NCBI RefSeq assembly: GCF_019048065.1 | Contig: NZ_CP077291.1 | Span: 1,240,001-1,304,000 of the forward strand | DNA length: 64,000 bases | Direction: 5' to 3' | Source of the DNA: Citrobacter farmeri | Lineage (GTDB): Bacteria; Pseudomonadota; Gammaproteobacteria; Enterobacterales; Enterobacteriaceae | In this document: piece after piece, positions 8,724 through 17,898 of the stretch | How positions within the stretch are numbered: the first letter of the stretch is position 1 | Layout: the number at the start of each line of letters is the position of its first letter | Translations under genes and position numbers: made by a program | The notes under the pieces: model-generated | Databases searched by the model: none | The model's input: only the letters and a program-made list of their open reading frames with translations | What the model was told of the DNA's origin: nothing

Positions 8724-9527
8724 TTAACGCTTCAGCGCGTCGCTCAGTTCATCACGCATGTTCGCCAGCATCGCTTTTACCACGCGCGGATTACCCGCAA
8801 CGATGTTGCCGGTCGTCATGTAGTTATGACCGCCGGTAAAGTCGCAAACCAGTGCGCCTGCTTCGCGGGCGATCAGCTCACCTGCGGCGAAATCCCACGG
8901 ACGCAGACCAATTTCGAAATAACCGTCAACGCGCGCAGCGGCAACATATGCCAGATCCAGCGCGGCGGAACCGGTGCGGCGGAAGTCAGCGCACTCGGTA
9001 AACATTTTGCCGAGCATATTCATGTAAGCGGTGGCGTGCTGTTTGGCTTTGAACGGGAAGCCGGTGGCGATAATGGTGCCGTCCAGATCACGCGCATTGC
9101 TGCCGCGCAGACGATAGCCATTCAGCTGGGCGCCCTGGCCGCGGGTGGCGGTGAACAGTTCATTACGCATCGGATCGTAAACCACAGCGACTTCAGTACG
9201 GCCTTTAATGCGTACGGCGATAGAAACCGCGAAGTGCGGCAGGCGTTTTACGAAGTTGGTGGTGCCATCCAGTGGATCGATAACCCATTGAACATCCTGA
9301 TCGGTACCCTCATGTTCACCGCTTTCTTCGGTGATGATGGTGTGCTGCGGGTAAGATTTGCGGATCGTTTCGATAATAATCGCTTCGGCGGCTTTATCGA
9401 CGTTGGTCACAAAATCATTGCTGCCTTTCTGGCTGGTTTCTACTGAGTCAGGCGTTTCGTAGTGTTTGGCAATTACATTACCCGCCTTGCGCGCTGCGCG
9501 CACGGCGATGGTCAGCATCGGATGCAT
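8724..9527 (-). CDS. suhB: Inositol-1-monophosphatase SuhB
   Basis: 267 residues, the normal length for E. coli SuhB. Metal-binding motifs of the inositol monophosphatase family are present: 'EESGEH' (about residue 67), 'WVIDPLDGTTNF' (about 81-92) and 'RPWDFAAGELIAREAG' (about 210-225). The enzyme removes phosphate from myo-inositol-1-phosphate, and in E. coli the protein also acts in the rRNA antitermination complex with Nus factors. It is divergent from trmJ, as in E. coli. The 118-bp gap to trmJ holds both promoters. Confidence 0.97.
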   Translation of the reverse strand: MHPMLTIAVRAARKAGNVIAKHYETPDSVETSQKGSNDFVTNVDKAAEAIIIETIRKSYPQHTIITEESGEHEGTDQDVQWVIDPLDGTTNFVKRLPHFAVSIAVRIKGRTEVAVVYDPMRNELFTATRGQGAQLNGYRLRGSNARDLDGTIIATGFPFKAKQHATAYMNMLGKMFTECADFRRTGSAALDLAYVAAARVDGYFEIGLRPWDFAAGELIAREAGALVCDFTGGHNYMTTGNIVAGNPRVVKAMLANMRDELSDALKR

Positions 9528-9645
9528 CGGTCTCTCTCACTGGATGTTAAAGAACGGGAAAACGGCGCAGAGTATAGCAGCGAGATCGGAATATGTCTTC
9601 GATTTATGATAATATGGCCGAATAATCTTTAGCTGAAGAAAGACA

Positions 9646-10377
9646 ATGCTGCAAAATATTCGAATCGTGCTGGTGGAAACGTCACACACCGGCAATATGG
9701 GCTCTGTTGCCCGCGCAATGAAAACAATGGGATTAACCAATCTGTGGCTGGTTAATCCGCTGGTAAAACCAGACTCCCAGGCCATCGCCCTGGCGGCAGG
9801 GGCCAGCGATGTGATCGGCAACGCGCAGATCGTCGACACCCTCGATGAAGCGCTGGCCGGATGCAGTCTGGTGGTAGGAACCAGCGCACGCTCGCGTACG
9901 CTGCCGTGGCCGATGCTTGACCCGCGCGAATGTGGTTTAAAAAGCGTCGCGGAAGCGGCGAATACCCCTGTGGCGCTGGTGTTTGGTCGTGAACGCGTTG
10001 GGCTGACCAATGACGAACTGCAAAAATGCCACTACCATGTCGCGATTGCGGCAAACCCGGAGTACAGCTCGCTGAACCTGGCGATGGCGGTACAGGTCAT
10101 CGCGTATGAAGTGCGCATGGCCTGGCTGGCAACGCAGGAGAGTGATAAGACCGCCGAATATGAAGAGGCTGAATATCCGTTGGTGGATGATTTAGAGCGT
10201 TTTTATGGTCATCTGGAACAAACGCTACTGTCGACCGGGTTTATTCGCGAAGGCCATCCGGGACAAGTGATGAATAAGTTGCGCCGTCTGTTTACGCGTG
10301 CGCGTCCGGAGAGCCAGGAGCTGAATATCCTGCGTGGGATTCTGGCATCTGTCGAACAGCAGAATAAAAGCAAGTAA
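9646..10377 (+). CDS. trmJ: tRNA (cytidine/uridine-2'-O-)-methyltransferase TrmJ
   Basis: 243 residues, against about 246 in E. coli. The SPOUT methyltransferase core begins at '[20 protein letters not shown]' (residues 4-23), and the knot motifs '[17 protein letters not shown]' and '[16 protein letters not shown]' form the S-adenosylmethionine site. It methylates the 2'-OH of nucleotide 32 in several tRNAs. A TATGATAAT-like -10 lies at about 9605-9613. It precedes the isc operon, separated by a strong REP hairpin. Confidence 0.96.
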   Translation: MLQNIRIVLVETSHTGNMGSVARAMKTMGLTNLWLVNPLVKPDSQAIALAAGASDVIGNAQIVDTLDEALAGCSLVVGTSARSRTLPWPMLDPRECGLKSVAEAANTPVALVFGRERVGLTNDELQKCHYHVAIAANPEYSSLNLAMAVQVIAYEVRMAWLATQESDKTAEYEEAEYPLVDDLERFYGHLEQTLLSTGFIREGHPGQVMNKLRRLFTRARPESQELNILRGILASVEQQNKSK

Positions 10378-10386
10378 CGGTGCTAA

Positions 10387-10462
10387 TGCCGGATGGCGCT
10401 TCGCTTATCCGGCCTACGAATCGTGCGGCCTGTAGGCCGGATAAGCGAAGCGCCATCCGGCA
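10387..10462. repeat. BIME: two REP units forming a perfect 31-bp inverted repeat
   Basis: Bases 10387-10417 and 10432-10462 are exact reverse complements, separated by 14 bp. Each arm carries the REP core TGCCGGATGGCG...TTATCCGGCCTAC. It lies 9 bp past the trmJ stop and would fold into a long hairpin protecting or ending the trmJ mRNA. Perfect pairing of such long arms suggests recent generation or gene conversion between the two units. Confidence 0.92.
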
Positions 10463-10504
10463 AACGAATACCGCACGGAACGTCAAATACCTGACTAAAA
10501 CAGT

Positions 10505-10580
10505 CAAGTAAATAGTTGACTGATTTAGTCGGGAATGTCAGACTTGGCCCTGCTATGCAATATCCCCATTTTACAATAAA
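10505..10580 (+). promoter_or_regulatory. isc operon promoter with IscR type 1 binding site
   Basis: The segment 10511-10534 (AATAGTTGACTGATTTAGTCGG) has the dyad spacing and GAC...GTC core of the type 1 IscR sites by which [2Fe-2S]-IscR represses its own operon. A second, weaker copy may overlap at 10534-10550. TACAAT at 10572-10577 is a possible -10, but the -35 is poor, so the exact start is uncertain. A CCCC-GGGG mini-hairpin at about 10583-10597 lies in the leader. Confidence 0.65.
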
Positions 10581-10618
10581 AAACCCCGGGCAGGGGCGAG
10601 TTTGAGGCTAAGTAAGAC

Positions 10619-11110
10619 ATGAGACTGACATCTAAAGGGCGTTATGCCGTGACCGCAATGTTGGACGTTGCGCTCAACTCCGAAGCGGGCCCGGTACCGT
10701 TGGCTGATATTTCTGAACGTCAGGGAATTTCCCTTTCTTATCTGGAACAGCTGTTCTCCCGTTTGCGTAAAAATGGTCTGGTTTCCAGCGTACGTGGGCC
10801 AGGCGGTGGTTATCTGCTGGGTAAAGATGCCGGCAGTATTGCAGTCGGTGAAGTGATTAGCGCTGTTGACGAGTCGGTTGATGCGACCCGTTGTCAGGGT
10901 AAAGGTGGTTGTCAGGGCGGCGATAAATGTCTGACCCACGCGCTGTGGCGCGATCTGAGCGACCGTCTGACTGGTTTCCTCAACAACATTACGTTAGGCG
11001 AACTGGTGAATAATCAGGAAGTCCTGGACGTGTCTGGTCGTCAGCACAGCCACGACGCTCCACGCACAAATCGCGCACAAGACGCAATTGACGTTAAGTT
11101 ACGCGCTTAA
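10619..11110 (+). CDS. iscR: Fe-S cluster-sensing transcription factor IscR
   Basis: 163 residues, Rrf2 family. The winged helix-turn-helix is at the N-terminus ('[19 protein letters not shown]...[16 protein letters not shown]'). The cluster ligands are in '[19 protein letters not shown]': three Cys and the following His, matching C92, C98, C104 and H107 of E. coli. The holo form represses the isc promoter; the apo form still binds type 2 sites elsewhere. It is the first gene of the isc operon, and its promoter carries the autoregulatory site. Confidence 0.98.
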   Translation: MRLTSKGRYAVTAMLDVALNSEAGPVPLADISERQGISLSYLEQLFSRLRKNGLVSSVRGPGGGYLLGKDAGSIAVGEVISAVDESVDATRCQGKGGCQGGDKCLTHALWRDLSDRLTGFLNNITLGELVNNQEVLDVSGRQHSHDAPRTNRAQDAIDVKLRA

Positions 11111-11119
11111 TTAAAAAAG

Positions 11120-11245
11120 TACGCAATATCATGCTGGCTGAATCAAGGCGGCAACTGAGCGAATCCTCAGGCGCTTACATCAATAAGTGACTGAGGTAAG
11201 TGAAGGCAGCCAACCCAGAGGCAGTCTGAAGGATGAAGCGTAAAA
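11120..11245. repeat. ERIC element between iscR and iscS
   Basis: About 126 bp with the ERIC order of conserved blocks: TCAAGGCGGCAA, GCGAATCCTCAGGCGCTTACAT, AATAAGTGACTGAGGTAAGTG, GCCAACCCAGAGGCAG and TGAAGGATGAAG. These correspond to the sequences behind the standard ERIC1R and ERIC2 primers with a few substitutions. It accounts for roughly half of the 241-bp iscR-iscS gap and would be transcribed as a long hairpin inside the operon mRNA. Confidence 0.88.
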
Positions 11246-11324
11246 GTATTTCAGAGTCAGGCCGGAGCGATTACGCTCCGTTAACACGGTCGTACATCCA
11301 GCCGGTTGCCTGACTCCTTGCATT

Positions 11325-11354
11325 GAAGCGATGTACGGAGTTTATAGAGCAATG
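11325..11354 (+). promoter_or_regulatory. Probable RyhB pairing site at the iscS start
   Basis: GAGCAATG (11347-11354), ending at the iscS start codon, is the exact reverse complement of CAUUGCUC in the core of E. coli RyhB. GAAGCGATGT (11325-11334) matches the reverse complement of the next RyhB segment with one mismatch. RyhB is known to target iscSUA in E. coli while sparing iscR. The RyhB gene itself is outside the window. Confidence 0.65.
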
Positions 11355-12566
11355 AAATTACCGATTTATCTCGATTACTCCGCAACCACGCCGGTGGACC
11401 CGCGTGTTGCCGAGAAAATGATGCAGTTCCTGACCCTGGACGGAACCTTTGGTAACCCGGCCTCCCGTTCACACCGTTTCGGCTGGCAGGCTGAAGAGGC
11501 GGTAGATATCGCCCGTAATCAGATTGCCGACCTCGTGGGTGCCGATCCGCGCGAAATCGTCTTTACTTCTGGTGCGACTGAATCCGACAACCTGGCGATC
11601 AAAGGTGCAGCCAACTTTTATCAGAAAAAAGGCAAGCACATCATCACCAGCAAAACCGAACACAAAGCCGTGCTGGATACCTGCCGTCAACTGGAGCGCG
11701 AAGGGTTTGAAGTGACCTACCTCGCGCCGCAGAGCAACGGGATTATCGATCTCAAAACACTGGAAGCGGCGATGCGTGACGACACCATCCTGGTTTCCAT
11801 TATGCACGTGAACAACGAAATCGGCGTGGTACAGGATATTGCGACTATCGGCGAAATGTGCCGTGCGCGTGGCATCATCTATCACGTTGACGCCACCCAG
11901 AGCGTGGGCAAATTGCCTATCGATCTGAGCCAGCTGAAAGTTGACCTGATGTCTTTCTCCGGTCACAAAATTTATGGTCCGAAAGGGATCGGCGCGCTGT
12001 ACGTTCGTCGTAAACCGCGTATTCGCATCGAAGCACAGATGCACGGTGGCGGTCACGAACGCGGTATGCGTTCTGGTACGCTGCCAGTCCACCAGATCGT
12101 CGGTATGGGTGAAGCCTATCGCATCGCGAAAGAAGAGATGGAAACTGAGATGGCGCGTCTGCGCGGTCTGCGTAACCGTCTGTGGAACGGCGTGAAAGAT
12201 ATGGAAGAAGTCTACCTGAACGGTGACCTTGAGCAGGGCGCGCCTAACATCCTCAACGTGAGCTTTAACTACGTTGAAGGCGAGTCGCTGATCATGGCGC
12301 TGAAAGACCTCGCGGTCTCTTCGGGTTCCGCCTGTACCTCTGCGAGCCTCGAGCCATCCTATGTGCTGCGTGCGCTGGGAATGACTGACGAGCTGGCACA
12401 TAGCTCTATTCGTTTCTCTTTAGGTCGTTTTACTACCGAAGAAGAGATTGATTACACCATCGAACTGGTTCGTAAATCTATCGGCCGTCTGCGTGACCTT
12501 TCTCCGCTGTGGGAAATGCATAAGCAGGGCGTGGATCTGAACAGCATCGAATGGTCACATCATTAA
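11352..12566 (+). CDS. iscS: Cysteine desulfurase IscS
   Basis: 404 residues from the ATG at 11352, the E. coli length. A longer frame from 11331 would add 'MYGVYRA' and is not conserved. It is a PLP enzyme of aminotransferase class V: the PLP lysine is in '[12 protein letters not shown]' and the persulfide-carrying cysteine is in '[14 protein letters not shown]' (Cys328 region). It releases sulfur from L-cysteine and hands it to IscU for Fe-S clusters and to TusA, ThiI and others for thio-modified tRNA and cofactors. Second gene of the isc operon; a RyhB site overlaps the start. Confidence 0.98.
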   Translation: MKLPIYLDYSATTPVDPRVAEKMMQFLTLDGTFGNPASRSHRFGWQAEEAVDIARNQIADLVGADPREIVFTSGATESDNLAIKGAANFYQKKGKHIITSKTEHKAVLDTCRQLEREGFEVTYLAPQSNGIIDLKTLEAAMRDDTILVSIMHVNNEIGVVQDIATIGEMCRARGIIYHVDATQSVGKLPIDLSQLKVDLMSFSGHKIYGPKGIGALYVRRKPRIRIEAQMHGGGHERGMRSGTLPVHQIVGMGEAYRIAKEEMETEMARLRGLRNRLWNGVKDMEEVYLNGDLEQGAPNILNVSFNYVEGESLIMALKDLAVSSGSACTSASLEPSYVLRALGMTDELAHSSIRFSLGRFTTEEEIDYTIELVRKSIGRLRDLSPLWEMHKQGVDLNSIEWSHH

Positions 12567-12591
12567 TCGGTACCGATAAGGAGAATTCATC

Positions 12592-12978
12592 ATGGCTTAC
12601 AGCGAAAAAGTAATCGATCATTACGAGAATCCACGTAACGTGGGCTCTTTTGACAACAGCGACGAGAACGTGGGCAGCGGCATGGTGGGTGCACCAGCCT
12701 GTGGCGACGTGATGAAGTTGCAGATTAAAGTCAACAATGAAGGTATCATTGAAGACGCGCGTTTCAAGACTTACGGCTGTGGTTCCGCCATCGCATCCAG
12801 TTCCCTGGTCACCGAATGGGTGAAAGGGAAATCGCTGGACGAAGCACAGGCGATCAAAAACACCGATATCGCTGATGAGCTTGAGCTGCCGCCAGTGAAA
12901 ATTCACTGTTCTATTCTGGCAGAAGACGCGATCAAAGCCGCTATTGCGGACTACAAAAGCAAACGTGAAGCAAAATAA
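12592..12978 (+). CDS. iscU: Fe-S cluster assembly scaffold IscU
   Basis: 128 residues. The cluster ligands are visible as Cys37 in 'GAPACGDVMK', Cys63 in 'YGCGSAI' and Cys106 in 'KIHCSILAED', with the exchange-promoting Asp39. The motif LPPVK just before Cys106 is the HscA recognition site. It assembles [2Fe-2S] clusters from IscS-derived sulfur and passes them on with HscA/HscB help. Starts 25 bp after iscS with an AAGGAG site. Confidence 0.99.
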   Translation: MAYSEKVIDHYENPRNVGSFDNSDENVGSGMVGAPACGDVMKLQIKVNNEGIIEDARFKTYGCGSAIASSSLVTEWVKGKSLDEAQAIKNTDIADELELPPVKIHCSILAEDAIKAAIADYKSKREAK

Positions 12979-12997
12979 GAAGAGTTGAGGTTTTATT

Positions 12998-13321
12998 ATG
13001 TCGATTACACTTAGCGACAGTGCAGCAGCGCGAGTAAATACCTTCCTGGCGAACCGTGGTAAAGGGTTTGGCCTGCGTCTGGGCGTGAGAACCTCCGGCT
13101 GCTCAGGTATGGCGTATGTACTGGAATTTGTTGATGAACCGGCGGCAGAAGACACCGTGTTTGAAGACAAAGGCGTTAAGGTCGTGGTCGATGGAAAAAG
13201 CCTGCAATTTCTGGACGGAACGCAGTTAGACTTCGTAAAAGAAGGTCTGAACGAAGGGTTTAAATTCACTAACCCGAATGTGAAAGACGAGTGTGGTTGC
13301 GGCGAAAGCTTCCACGTGTAA
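12998..13321 (+). CDS. iscA: A-type Fe-S carrier protein IscA
   Basis: 107 residues with the three conserved cysteines of A-type carriers: Cys35 in 'TSGCSGMAY' and the C-terminal CGC pair in '[11 protein letters not shown]' (Cys99 and Cys101). It receives clusters from the IscU scaffold and delivers them, mainly as [4Fe-4S], to target enzymes. It lies 19 bp downstream of iscU with a good Shine-Dalgarno (GTTGAGG). Confidence 0.98.
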   Translation: MSITLSDSAAARVNTFLANRGKGFGLRLGVRTSGCSGMAYVLEFVDEPAAEDTVFEDKGVKVVVDGKSLQFLDGTQLDFVKEGLNEGFKFTNPNVKDECGCGESFHV

Positions 13322-13335
13322 CGCGCGTCATCCGA

Positions 13336-13369
13336 AAACCCCGCCGTGGCCTTGCTACGTGTGGGGTTT
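13336..13369 (+). terminator. Hairpin between iscA and hscB
   Basis: AAACCCC (13336-13342) pairs with GGGGTTT (13363-13369), with further partial pairing inside. There is no long U tract, so this is more likely a processing or partial-attenuation site separating the iscRSUA and hscBA parts of the operon than a full stop. Confidence 0.5.
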
Positions 13370-13397
13370 GTTCTAACAGGCTACCCCTGAGAATGTT

Positions 13398-13913
13398 ATG
13401 GACTACTTCACCCTCTTTGGCTTACCGGCCCGTTATCCGCTCGATATTCAGGCGCTGAGCCTTCGTTTTCAGGATCTGCAACGTCAGTATCACCCTGATA
13501 AATTTGCCAGCGGTACCCAGGCGGAACAGCTTGCTGCCGTTTCGCAATCCGCCACCATCAACCAGGCCTGGCAAACGCTGCGCCATCCTCTGATGCGCGC
13601 AGAATATCTGCTTTCGTTACACGGTTTTGATCTCAGCAACGAGCAGCACACGGTGCGCGATACCGCATTCCTGATGGAACAACTGGAGTTGCGCGAAGAA
13701 CTCGATGAGATCGAACAGGCGAAAGACGAGGCGCGGCTGGAACGTTTTATTCAGCGCGTGAAAAAGATGTTTGATAGCCGCCATCAACTGATGGTGGAAC
13801 AACTGGATAGCGAGACGTGGGACGTTGCGGCCGATACCGTGCGTAAACTGCGTTTTCTCGATAAACTGCGAAGCAGTGCAGAACAACTCGAAGAAAAACT
13901 GCTCGATTTTTAA
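13398..13913 (+). CDS. hscB: J-domain co-chaperone HscB
   Basis: 171 residues. The N-terminal J domain carries the HPD motif in '[11 protein letters not shown]' (about residues 31-41) and a C-terminal helical domain (about 80-171) binds IscU. It recruits IscU to HscA and stimulates its ATPase for cluster transfer. Placement between iscA and hscA is the conserved order. Confidence 0.97.
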   Translation: MDYFTLFGLPARYPLDIQALSLRFQDLQRQYHPDKFASGTQAEQLAAVSQSATINQAWQTLRHPLMRAEYLLSLHGFDLSNEQHTVRDTAFLMEQLELREELDEIEQAKDEARLERFIQRVKKMFDSRHQLMVEQLDSETWDVAADTVRKLRFLDKLRSSAEQLEEKLLDF

Positions 13914-13928
13914 TATTCGGAAGCAATT

Positions 13929-15779
13929 ATGGCCTTATTACAAATTAGTGAGCCTGGTCTGAGCGCAGCGCCGCACCAGCGTCGTCTGGCTGTGGGTATC
14001 GATCTCGGGACCACCAACTCTCTGGTCGCAACCGTACGTAGCGGTCAGGCGGAAACGCTGGCCGATCACGACGGTCGTCATCTGCTGCCGTCCGTCGTTC
14101 ACTATCAGCAGCAGGGCCACACGGTAGGCTATGAGGCACGCGCTAATGCCGCGCTGGATACCGCCAATACTATCAGCTCAGTGAAACGCATGATGGGGCG
14201 TTCGCTGGCGGATATTCAGACCCGTTACCCCCATCTGCCGTACCGTTTTCAGGAAAGCGTTAATGGCCTGCCGATGATTGAAACGGCGGCGGGCTTGCTG
14301 AATCCGGTTCGTGTTTCTGCCGATATCCTGAAAGCGCTGGCGGCGCGGGCCTCTGAGTCGCTCTCCGGCGATCTGGATGGCGTGGTCATTACCGTACCGG
14401 CGTACTTTGATGATGCCCAGCGTCAGGGGACTAAAGATGCCGCGCGTCTGGCGGGTCTGCATGTCTTGCGCCTGCTCAATGAACCGACTGCAGCGGCGAT
14501 TGCCTACGGCCTCGATTCCGGCAAAGAGGGCGTCATTGCGGTGTATGACCTCGGCGGCGGAACATTTGATATTTCTATTCTGCGCCTGAGTCGCGGCGTG
14601 TTCGAAGTGCTGGCCACCGGCGGCGACTCCGCGCTCGGCGGCGATGACTTCGATCACCTGCTGGCGGATTACATCCGCGAACAGGCGGGGATTGCCGATC
14701 GCAGCGATAATCGTGTTCAGCGCGAATTGCTGGATGCCGCCATTGCGGCGAAAATCGCGCTCAGCGATGCAGAGTCCGTAACGGTTAACGTGGCGGGCTG
14801 GCAGGGTGAGATTACTCGCGAGCAGTTTAATGAACTCATTTCCGCGCTGGTTAAGCGTACGCTGTTGGCCTGTCGTCGTGCCCTGAAAGATGCTGGCGTA
14901 GAGGCACAGGAAGTACTGGAAGTGGTGATGGTTGGCGGTTCCACGCGCGTACCGCTGGTGCGTGAACGTGTGGGCGAATTTTTTGGTCGTCCACCGCTGA
15001 CGTCCATCGACCCGGATAAAGTGGTGGCGATTGGCGCGGCGATCCAGGCTGATATCCTGGTCGGCAACAAGCCGGACAGTGAAATGCTGCTGCTCGACGT
15101 GATCCCGCTGTCGCTGGGACTGGAAACAATGGGCGGTCTGGTGGAGAAAGTGATCCCACGTAACACCACCATTCCGGTTGCGCGCGCGCAGGACTTTACC
15201 ACCTTCAAAGACGGTCAAACCGCGATGTCTATCCACGTGATGCAGGGCGAACGTGAACTGGTGCAGGATTGCCGTTCGCTGGCGCGCTTTGCGCTGCGCG
15301 GTATTCCGGCGCTGCCGGCAGGTGGTGCGCACATTCGCGTCACTTTCCAGGTGGATGCTGACGGGTTGCTGAGCGTCACCGCGATGGAAAAATCCACAGG
15401 CGTTGAGGCCTCTATTCAGGTGAAACCGTCCTACGGTCTGACCGACAGCGAAATTGCCTCAATGATTCAGGATTCGATGAGCTTTGCCGAACAGGACGTA
15501 AAAGCCCGCATGCTGGCAGAGCAGAAAGTCGAAGCGGCGCGCGTGCTGGAGAGTTTAACCGGCGCGCTGACCGCTGATGCCGCGCTGTTAAGCGCCGCAG
15601 AACGTCAATTGATCGACGACGCCGCCGCGCGCCTGAGCGAGGCGGCGCTGGGCGATGATGTTGACGCTATCGAACAAGCCATTAAAAACGTAGACAAACA
15701 AACCCAGGAATTCGCCGCCCGGCGCATGGACCAGTCGGTCCGTCGCGCGCTGAAAGGCCATTCCGTGGACGAGGTTTAA
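13929..15779 (+). CDS. hscA: Specialised Hsp70 chaperone HscA
   Basis: 616 residues, the E. coli length. The ATPase domain shows the phosphate-1 motif '[14 protein letters not shown]' (about residues 23-36), '[16 protein letters not shown]' and '[15 protein letters not shown]'; the substrate-binding domain begins near residue 390. It binds the LPPVK motif of IscU in an ATP-controlled cycle with HscB to release the Fe-S cluster. Its start is 15 bp after hscB, and its stop is one base before fdx. Confidence 0.98.
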   Translation: MALLQISEPGLSAAPHQRRLAVGIDLGTTNSLVATVRSGQAETLADHDGRHLLPSVVHYQQQGHTVGYEARANAALDTANTISSVKRMMGRSLADIQTRYPHLPYRFQESVNGLPMIETAAGLLNPVRVSADILKALAARASESLSGDLDGVVITVPAYFDDAQRQGTKDAARLAGLHVLRLLNEPTAAAIAYGLDSGKEGVIAVYDLGGGTFDISILRLSRGVFEVLATGGDSALGGDDFDHLLADYIREQAGIADRSDNRVQRELLDAAIAAKIALSDAESVTVNVAGWQGEITREQFNELISALVKRTLLACRRALKDAGVEAQEVLEVVMVGGSTRVPLVRERVGEFFGRPPLTSIDPDKVVAIGAAIQADILVGNKPDSEMLLLDVIPLSLGLETMGGLVEKVIPRNTTIPVARAQDFTTFKDGQTAMSIHVMQGERELVQDCRSLARFALRGIPALPAGGAHIRVTFQVDADGLLSVTAMEKSTGVEASIQVKPSYGLTDSEIASMIQDSMSFAEQDVKARMLAEQKVEAARVLESLTGALTADAALLSAAERQLIDDAAARLSEAALGDDVDAIEQAIKNVDKQTQEFAARRMDQSVRRALKGHSVDEV

Positions 15780-15780
15780 T

Positions 15781-16116
15781 ATGCCAAAGATTGTTATTCT
15801 GCCTCATCAGGATCTCTGTCCGGATGGCGCAGTTCTGGAAGCGGAGACCGGTGAAACCATTCTTGATGTTGCACTGCGCAACGGTATCGAGATTGAACAC
15901 GCCTGTGAAAAATCCTGCGCCTGTACGACCTGCCACTGCATCGTGCGTGAAGGGTTTGATTCCCTGCCGGAAAGCACGGAAGAAGAAGACGACATGCTGG
16001 ATAAAGCCTGGGGACTGGAGCCGGAAAGCCGTTTAAGCTGCCAGGCACGCGTAACCGGGGATGATTTAGTGGTCGAAATCCCACGTTACACAATCAATCA
16101 TGCTCGTGAGCATTAA
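15781..16116 (+). CDS. fdx: [2Fe-2S] ferredoxin Fdx
   Basis: 111 residues, adrenodoxin-type. The cluster ligands are in '[12 protein letters not shown]' (about residues 42-53) and a distal Cys in 'RLSCQARV' (about residue 87). It supplies electrons for cluster assembly on IscU. The ATG follows the hscA stop after one base, so expression is coupled. Confidence 0.98.
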   Translation: MPKIVILPHQDLCPDGAVLEAETGETILDVALRNGIEIEHACEKSCACTTCHCIVREGFDSLPESTEEEDDMLDKAWGLEPESRLSCQARVTGDDLVVEIPRYTINHAREH

Positions 16117-16127
16117 CAGAGGGGAGT

Positions 16128-16328
16128 ATGGGACTGAAGTGGACCGATAGCCGCGAAATCGGCGAAGCGCTGTACGACGCCTTCCCCGATCTCGATCCAA
16201 AGACCGTTCGTTTCACCGACCTGCACCAATGGATCTGTGACCTGGACGATTTTGACGACAATCCTGACGCATCCAATGAAAAAATTCTGGAGGCGATTCT
16301 GCTAGTCTGGTTAGATGAAGCTGAATAA
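16128..16328 (+). CDS. iscX: Fe-S assembly regulator IscX (YfhJ)
   Basis: 66 residues, acidic, beginning '[18 protein letters not shown]'. IscX binds IscS at the same surface as other partners and iron, and modulates desulfurase activity. The AGAGGGGAG site lies just upstream. It is the last gene of the isc operon before an ERIC element and terminator. Confidence 0.97.
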   Translation: MGLKWTDSREIGEALYDAFPDLDPKTVRFTDLHQWICDLDDFDDNPDASNEKILEAILLVWLDEAE

Positions 16329-16333
16329 GTCGC

Positions 16334-16460
16334 GTATTCAAAATCATTTGAGTTGCGTCAAGGTGGCAAGGACACGAATCGCCAGGAACATAGATAATTA
16401 TGTGGCTGATGTGAGTGGACGAAGCCAACGCAGAGGCAACTCAAAGGATGAAGAATATTA
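16334..16460. repeat. ERIC element between iscX and pepB
   Basis: About 127 bp with recognisable ERIC blocks in order: GAGTTGCGTCAAGGTGGCAAG, GAATCGCCAGGA, GATGTGAGTGG, GAAGCCAACGCAGAGGCAACT and AAAGGATGAAG. It is more diverged in the middle than the iscR-iscS copy and has the same orientation. The two copies flank the iscSUA-hscBA-fdx-iscX genes. Confidence 0.82.
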
Positions 16461-16485
16461 CGGGCTGCCTTCGGGCGGCCCGTTT
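16461..16485 (+). terminator. Intrinsic terminator of the isc operon
   Basis: A GC-rich stem (CGGGCTGCC paired with GGCGGCCCG) with a UUCG tetraloop is followed by TTT. It lies 21 bp before pepB, so pepB may be served partly by read-through. Confidence 0.7.
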
Positions 16486-16505
16486 GCTAATAAGGAAAAA
16501 TAACA

Positions 16506-17789
16506 ATGACAGAAGCCATGAAAATCACGCTCACTACGCAGCCCGCCGATGCGCGTTGGGGTGAAAAAGCCACATACAGCATTAATAACGACGGTATTGC
16601 CCTGCATCTTAACGGTAAAGACGACCTCGGTTTGATTCAGCGCGCAGCGCGGAAGATCGACGGCCTCGGCATCAAGCATGTACAGCTGGCAGGCGATGGC
16701 TGGGATACCGACCGCTGCTGGTCCTTCTGGCAGGGCTACAAAGGGCCGAAAGGCAGCCGTAAAGTGGAATGGCCGGACCTGGACGACGCGCAACGCCAGG
16801 AACTGGATAACCGTCTGACCATCATTGACTGGGTGCGTGATACCATTAACGCACCGGCGGAAGAGCTGGGGCCAGAGCAACTGGCGCAGCGCGCCGTCGA
16901 TCTGCTATGCAGCGTGGCGTGCGATAACGTCTCTTATCGTATTACCAAAGGTGAAGATCTGCGCGAGCAGAACTACATGGGGCTGCATACCGTCGGTCGC
17001 GGTTCTGAACGTCAGCCGGTTCTGTTGGCACTCGATTACAACCCGACAGGGGATAAAGATGCTCCGGTTTATGCCTGCCTGGTCGGAAAAGGGATCACGT
17101 TTGATTCCGGCGGCTACAGCATCAAGCAGAGCGCCTTTATGGACTCCATGAAGTCCGATATGGGCGGTGCCGCAACGGTAACCGGCGCGCTGGCGTTTGC
17201 TATTACGCGCGGTCTGAACAAACGCGTGAAGCTGTTCCTCTGCTGTGCGGATAACCTGATCAGCGGTAATGCCTTCAAGCTGGGCGATATCATCCACTAT
17301 CGCAACGGTAAAAATGTGGAAGTGATGAATACCGATGCCGAAGGGCGCCTGGTACTGGCGGACGGTTTGATCGACGCCAGCGCGCAGAAACCGGAACTGA
17401 TCATCGATGCTGCTACCCTGACCGGGGCGGCGAAAACGGCACTGGGTAACGACTACCATGCCCTGTTCAGCTTTGATGACCAACTGGCGAACCGCTTACT
17501 GGCAAGTGCTGCCGAAGAGAACGAGGCGTTCTGGCGTCTGCCGCTGGCAGAATTCCACCGTAACCAGTTGCCGTCTAATTTTGCCGAACTGAACAATACC
17601 GGCAGTGCGGCGTATCCGGCTGGAGCGAGTACGGCCGCAGGATTCCTGTCGCATTTTGTGGAAAACTACCAGCAGGGCTGGCTGCATATCGACTGCTCTG
17701 CAACCTATCGTAAAGCGCCGGTTGAACAGTGGTCTGCCGGTGCGACCGGTCTGGGCGTGCGTACAATCGCCAATTTGTTGACTGCCTGA
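16506..17789 (+). CDS. pepB: Peptidase B, M17 cysteinylglycinase-type aminopeptidase
   Basis: 427 residues, the E. coli length. The C-terminal catalytic domain of family M17 carries '[15 protein letters not shown]' (about residues 193-207) and the active-site signature 'NTDAEGRL' with the metal-binding Asp/Glu and catalytic Arg. It removes N-terminal residues from short peptides in the cytoplasm. Position after the isc operon is conserved in Enterobacteriaceae. The window holds a second, diverged M17 gene at 55743-57176. Confidence 0.97.
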   Translation: MTEAMKITLTTQPADARWGEKATYSINNDGIALHLNGKDDLGLIQRAARKIDGLGIKHVQLAGDGWDTDRCWSFWQGYKGPKGSRKVEWPDLDDAQRQELDNRLTIIDWVRDTINAPAEELGPEQLAQRAVDLLCSVACDNVSYRITKGEDLREQNYMGLHTVGRGSERQPVLLALDYNPTGDKDAPVYACLVGKGITFDSGGYSIKQSAFMDSMKSDMGGAATVTGALAFAITRGLNKRVKLFLCCADNLISGNAFKLGDIIHYRNGKNVEVMNTDAEGRLVLADGLIDASAQKPELIIDAATLTGAAKTALGNDYHALFSFDDQLANRLLASAAEENEAFWRLPLAEFHRNQLPSNFAELNNTGSAAYPAGASTAAGFLSHFVENYQQGWLHIDCSATYRKAPVEQWSAGATGLGVRTIANLLTA

Positions 17790-17799
17790 AAGGTGTTTT

Positions 17800-17872
17800 T
17801 GTAGGCCGGGTAAGCGAAGCGCCACCCGGCATTTTGCCTGATGGCGACGCTGTGCGTCTTATCAGGCCTACA
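17800..17872. repeat. REP pair between pepB and sseB
   Basis: TGTAGGCCGGGTAAGCG...CCACCCGGCAT (17800-17832) is followed by an opposed unit, GCCTGATGGCG...TCTTATCAGGCCTAC (17836-17872). Two different REP subtypes (CCGG and CCTG cores) are combined, making a composite BIME. Confidence 0.85.
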
Positions 17873-17898
17873 ATCCAGAGATATCATTTGTGATCCCT

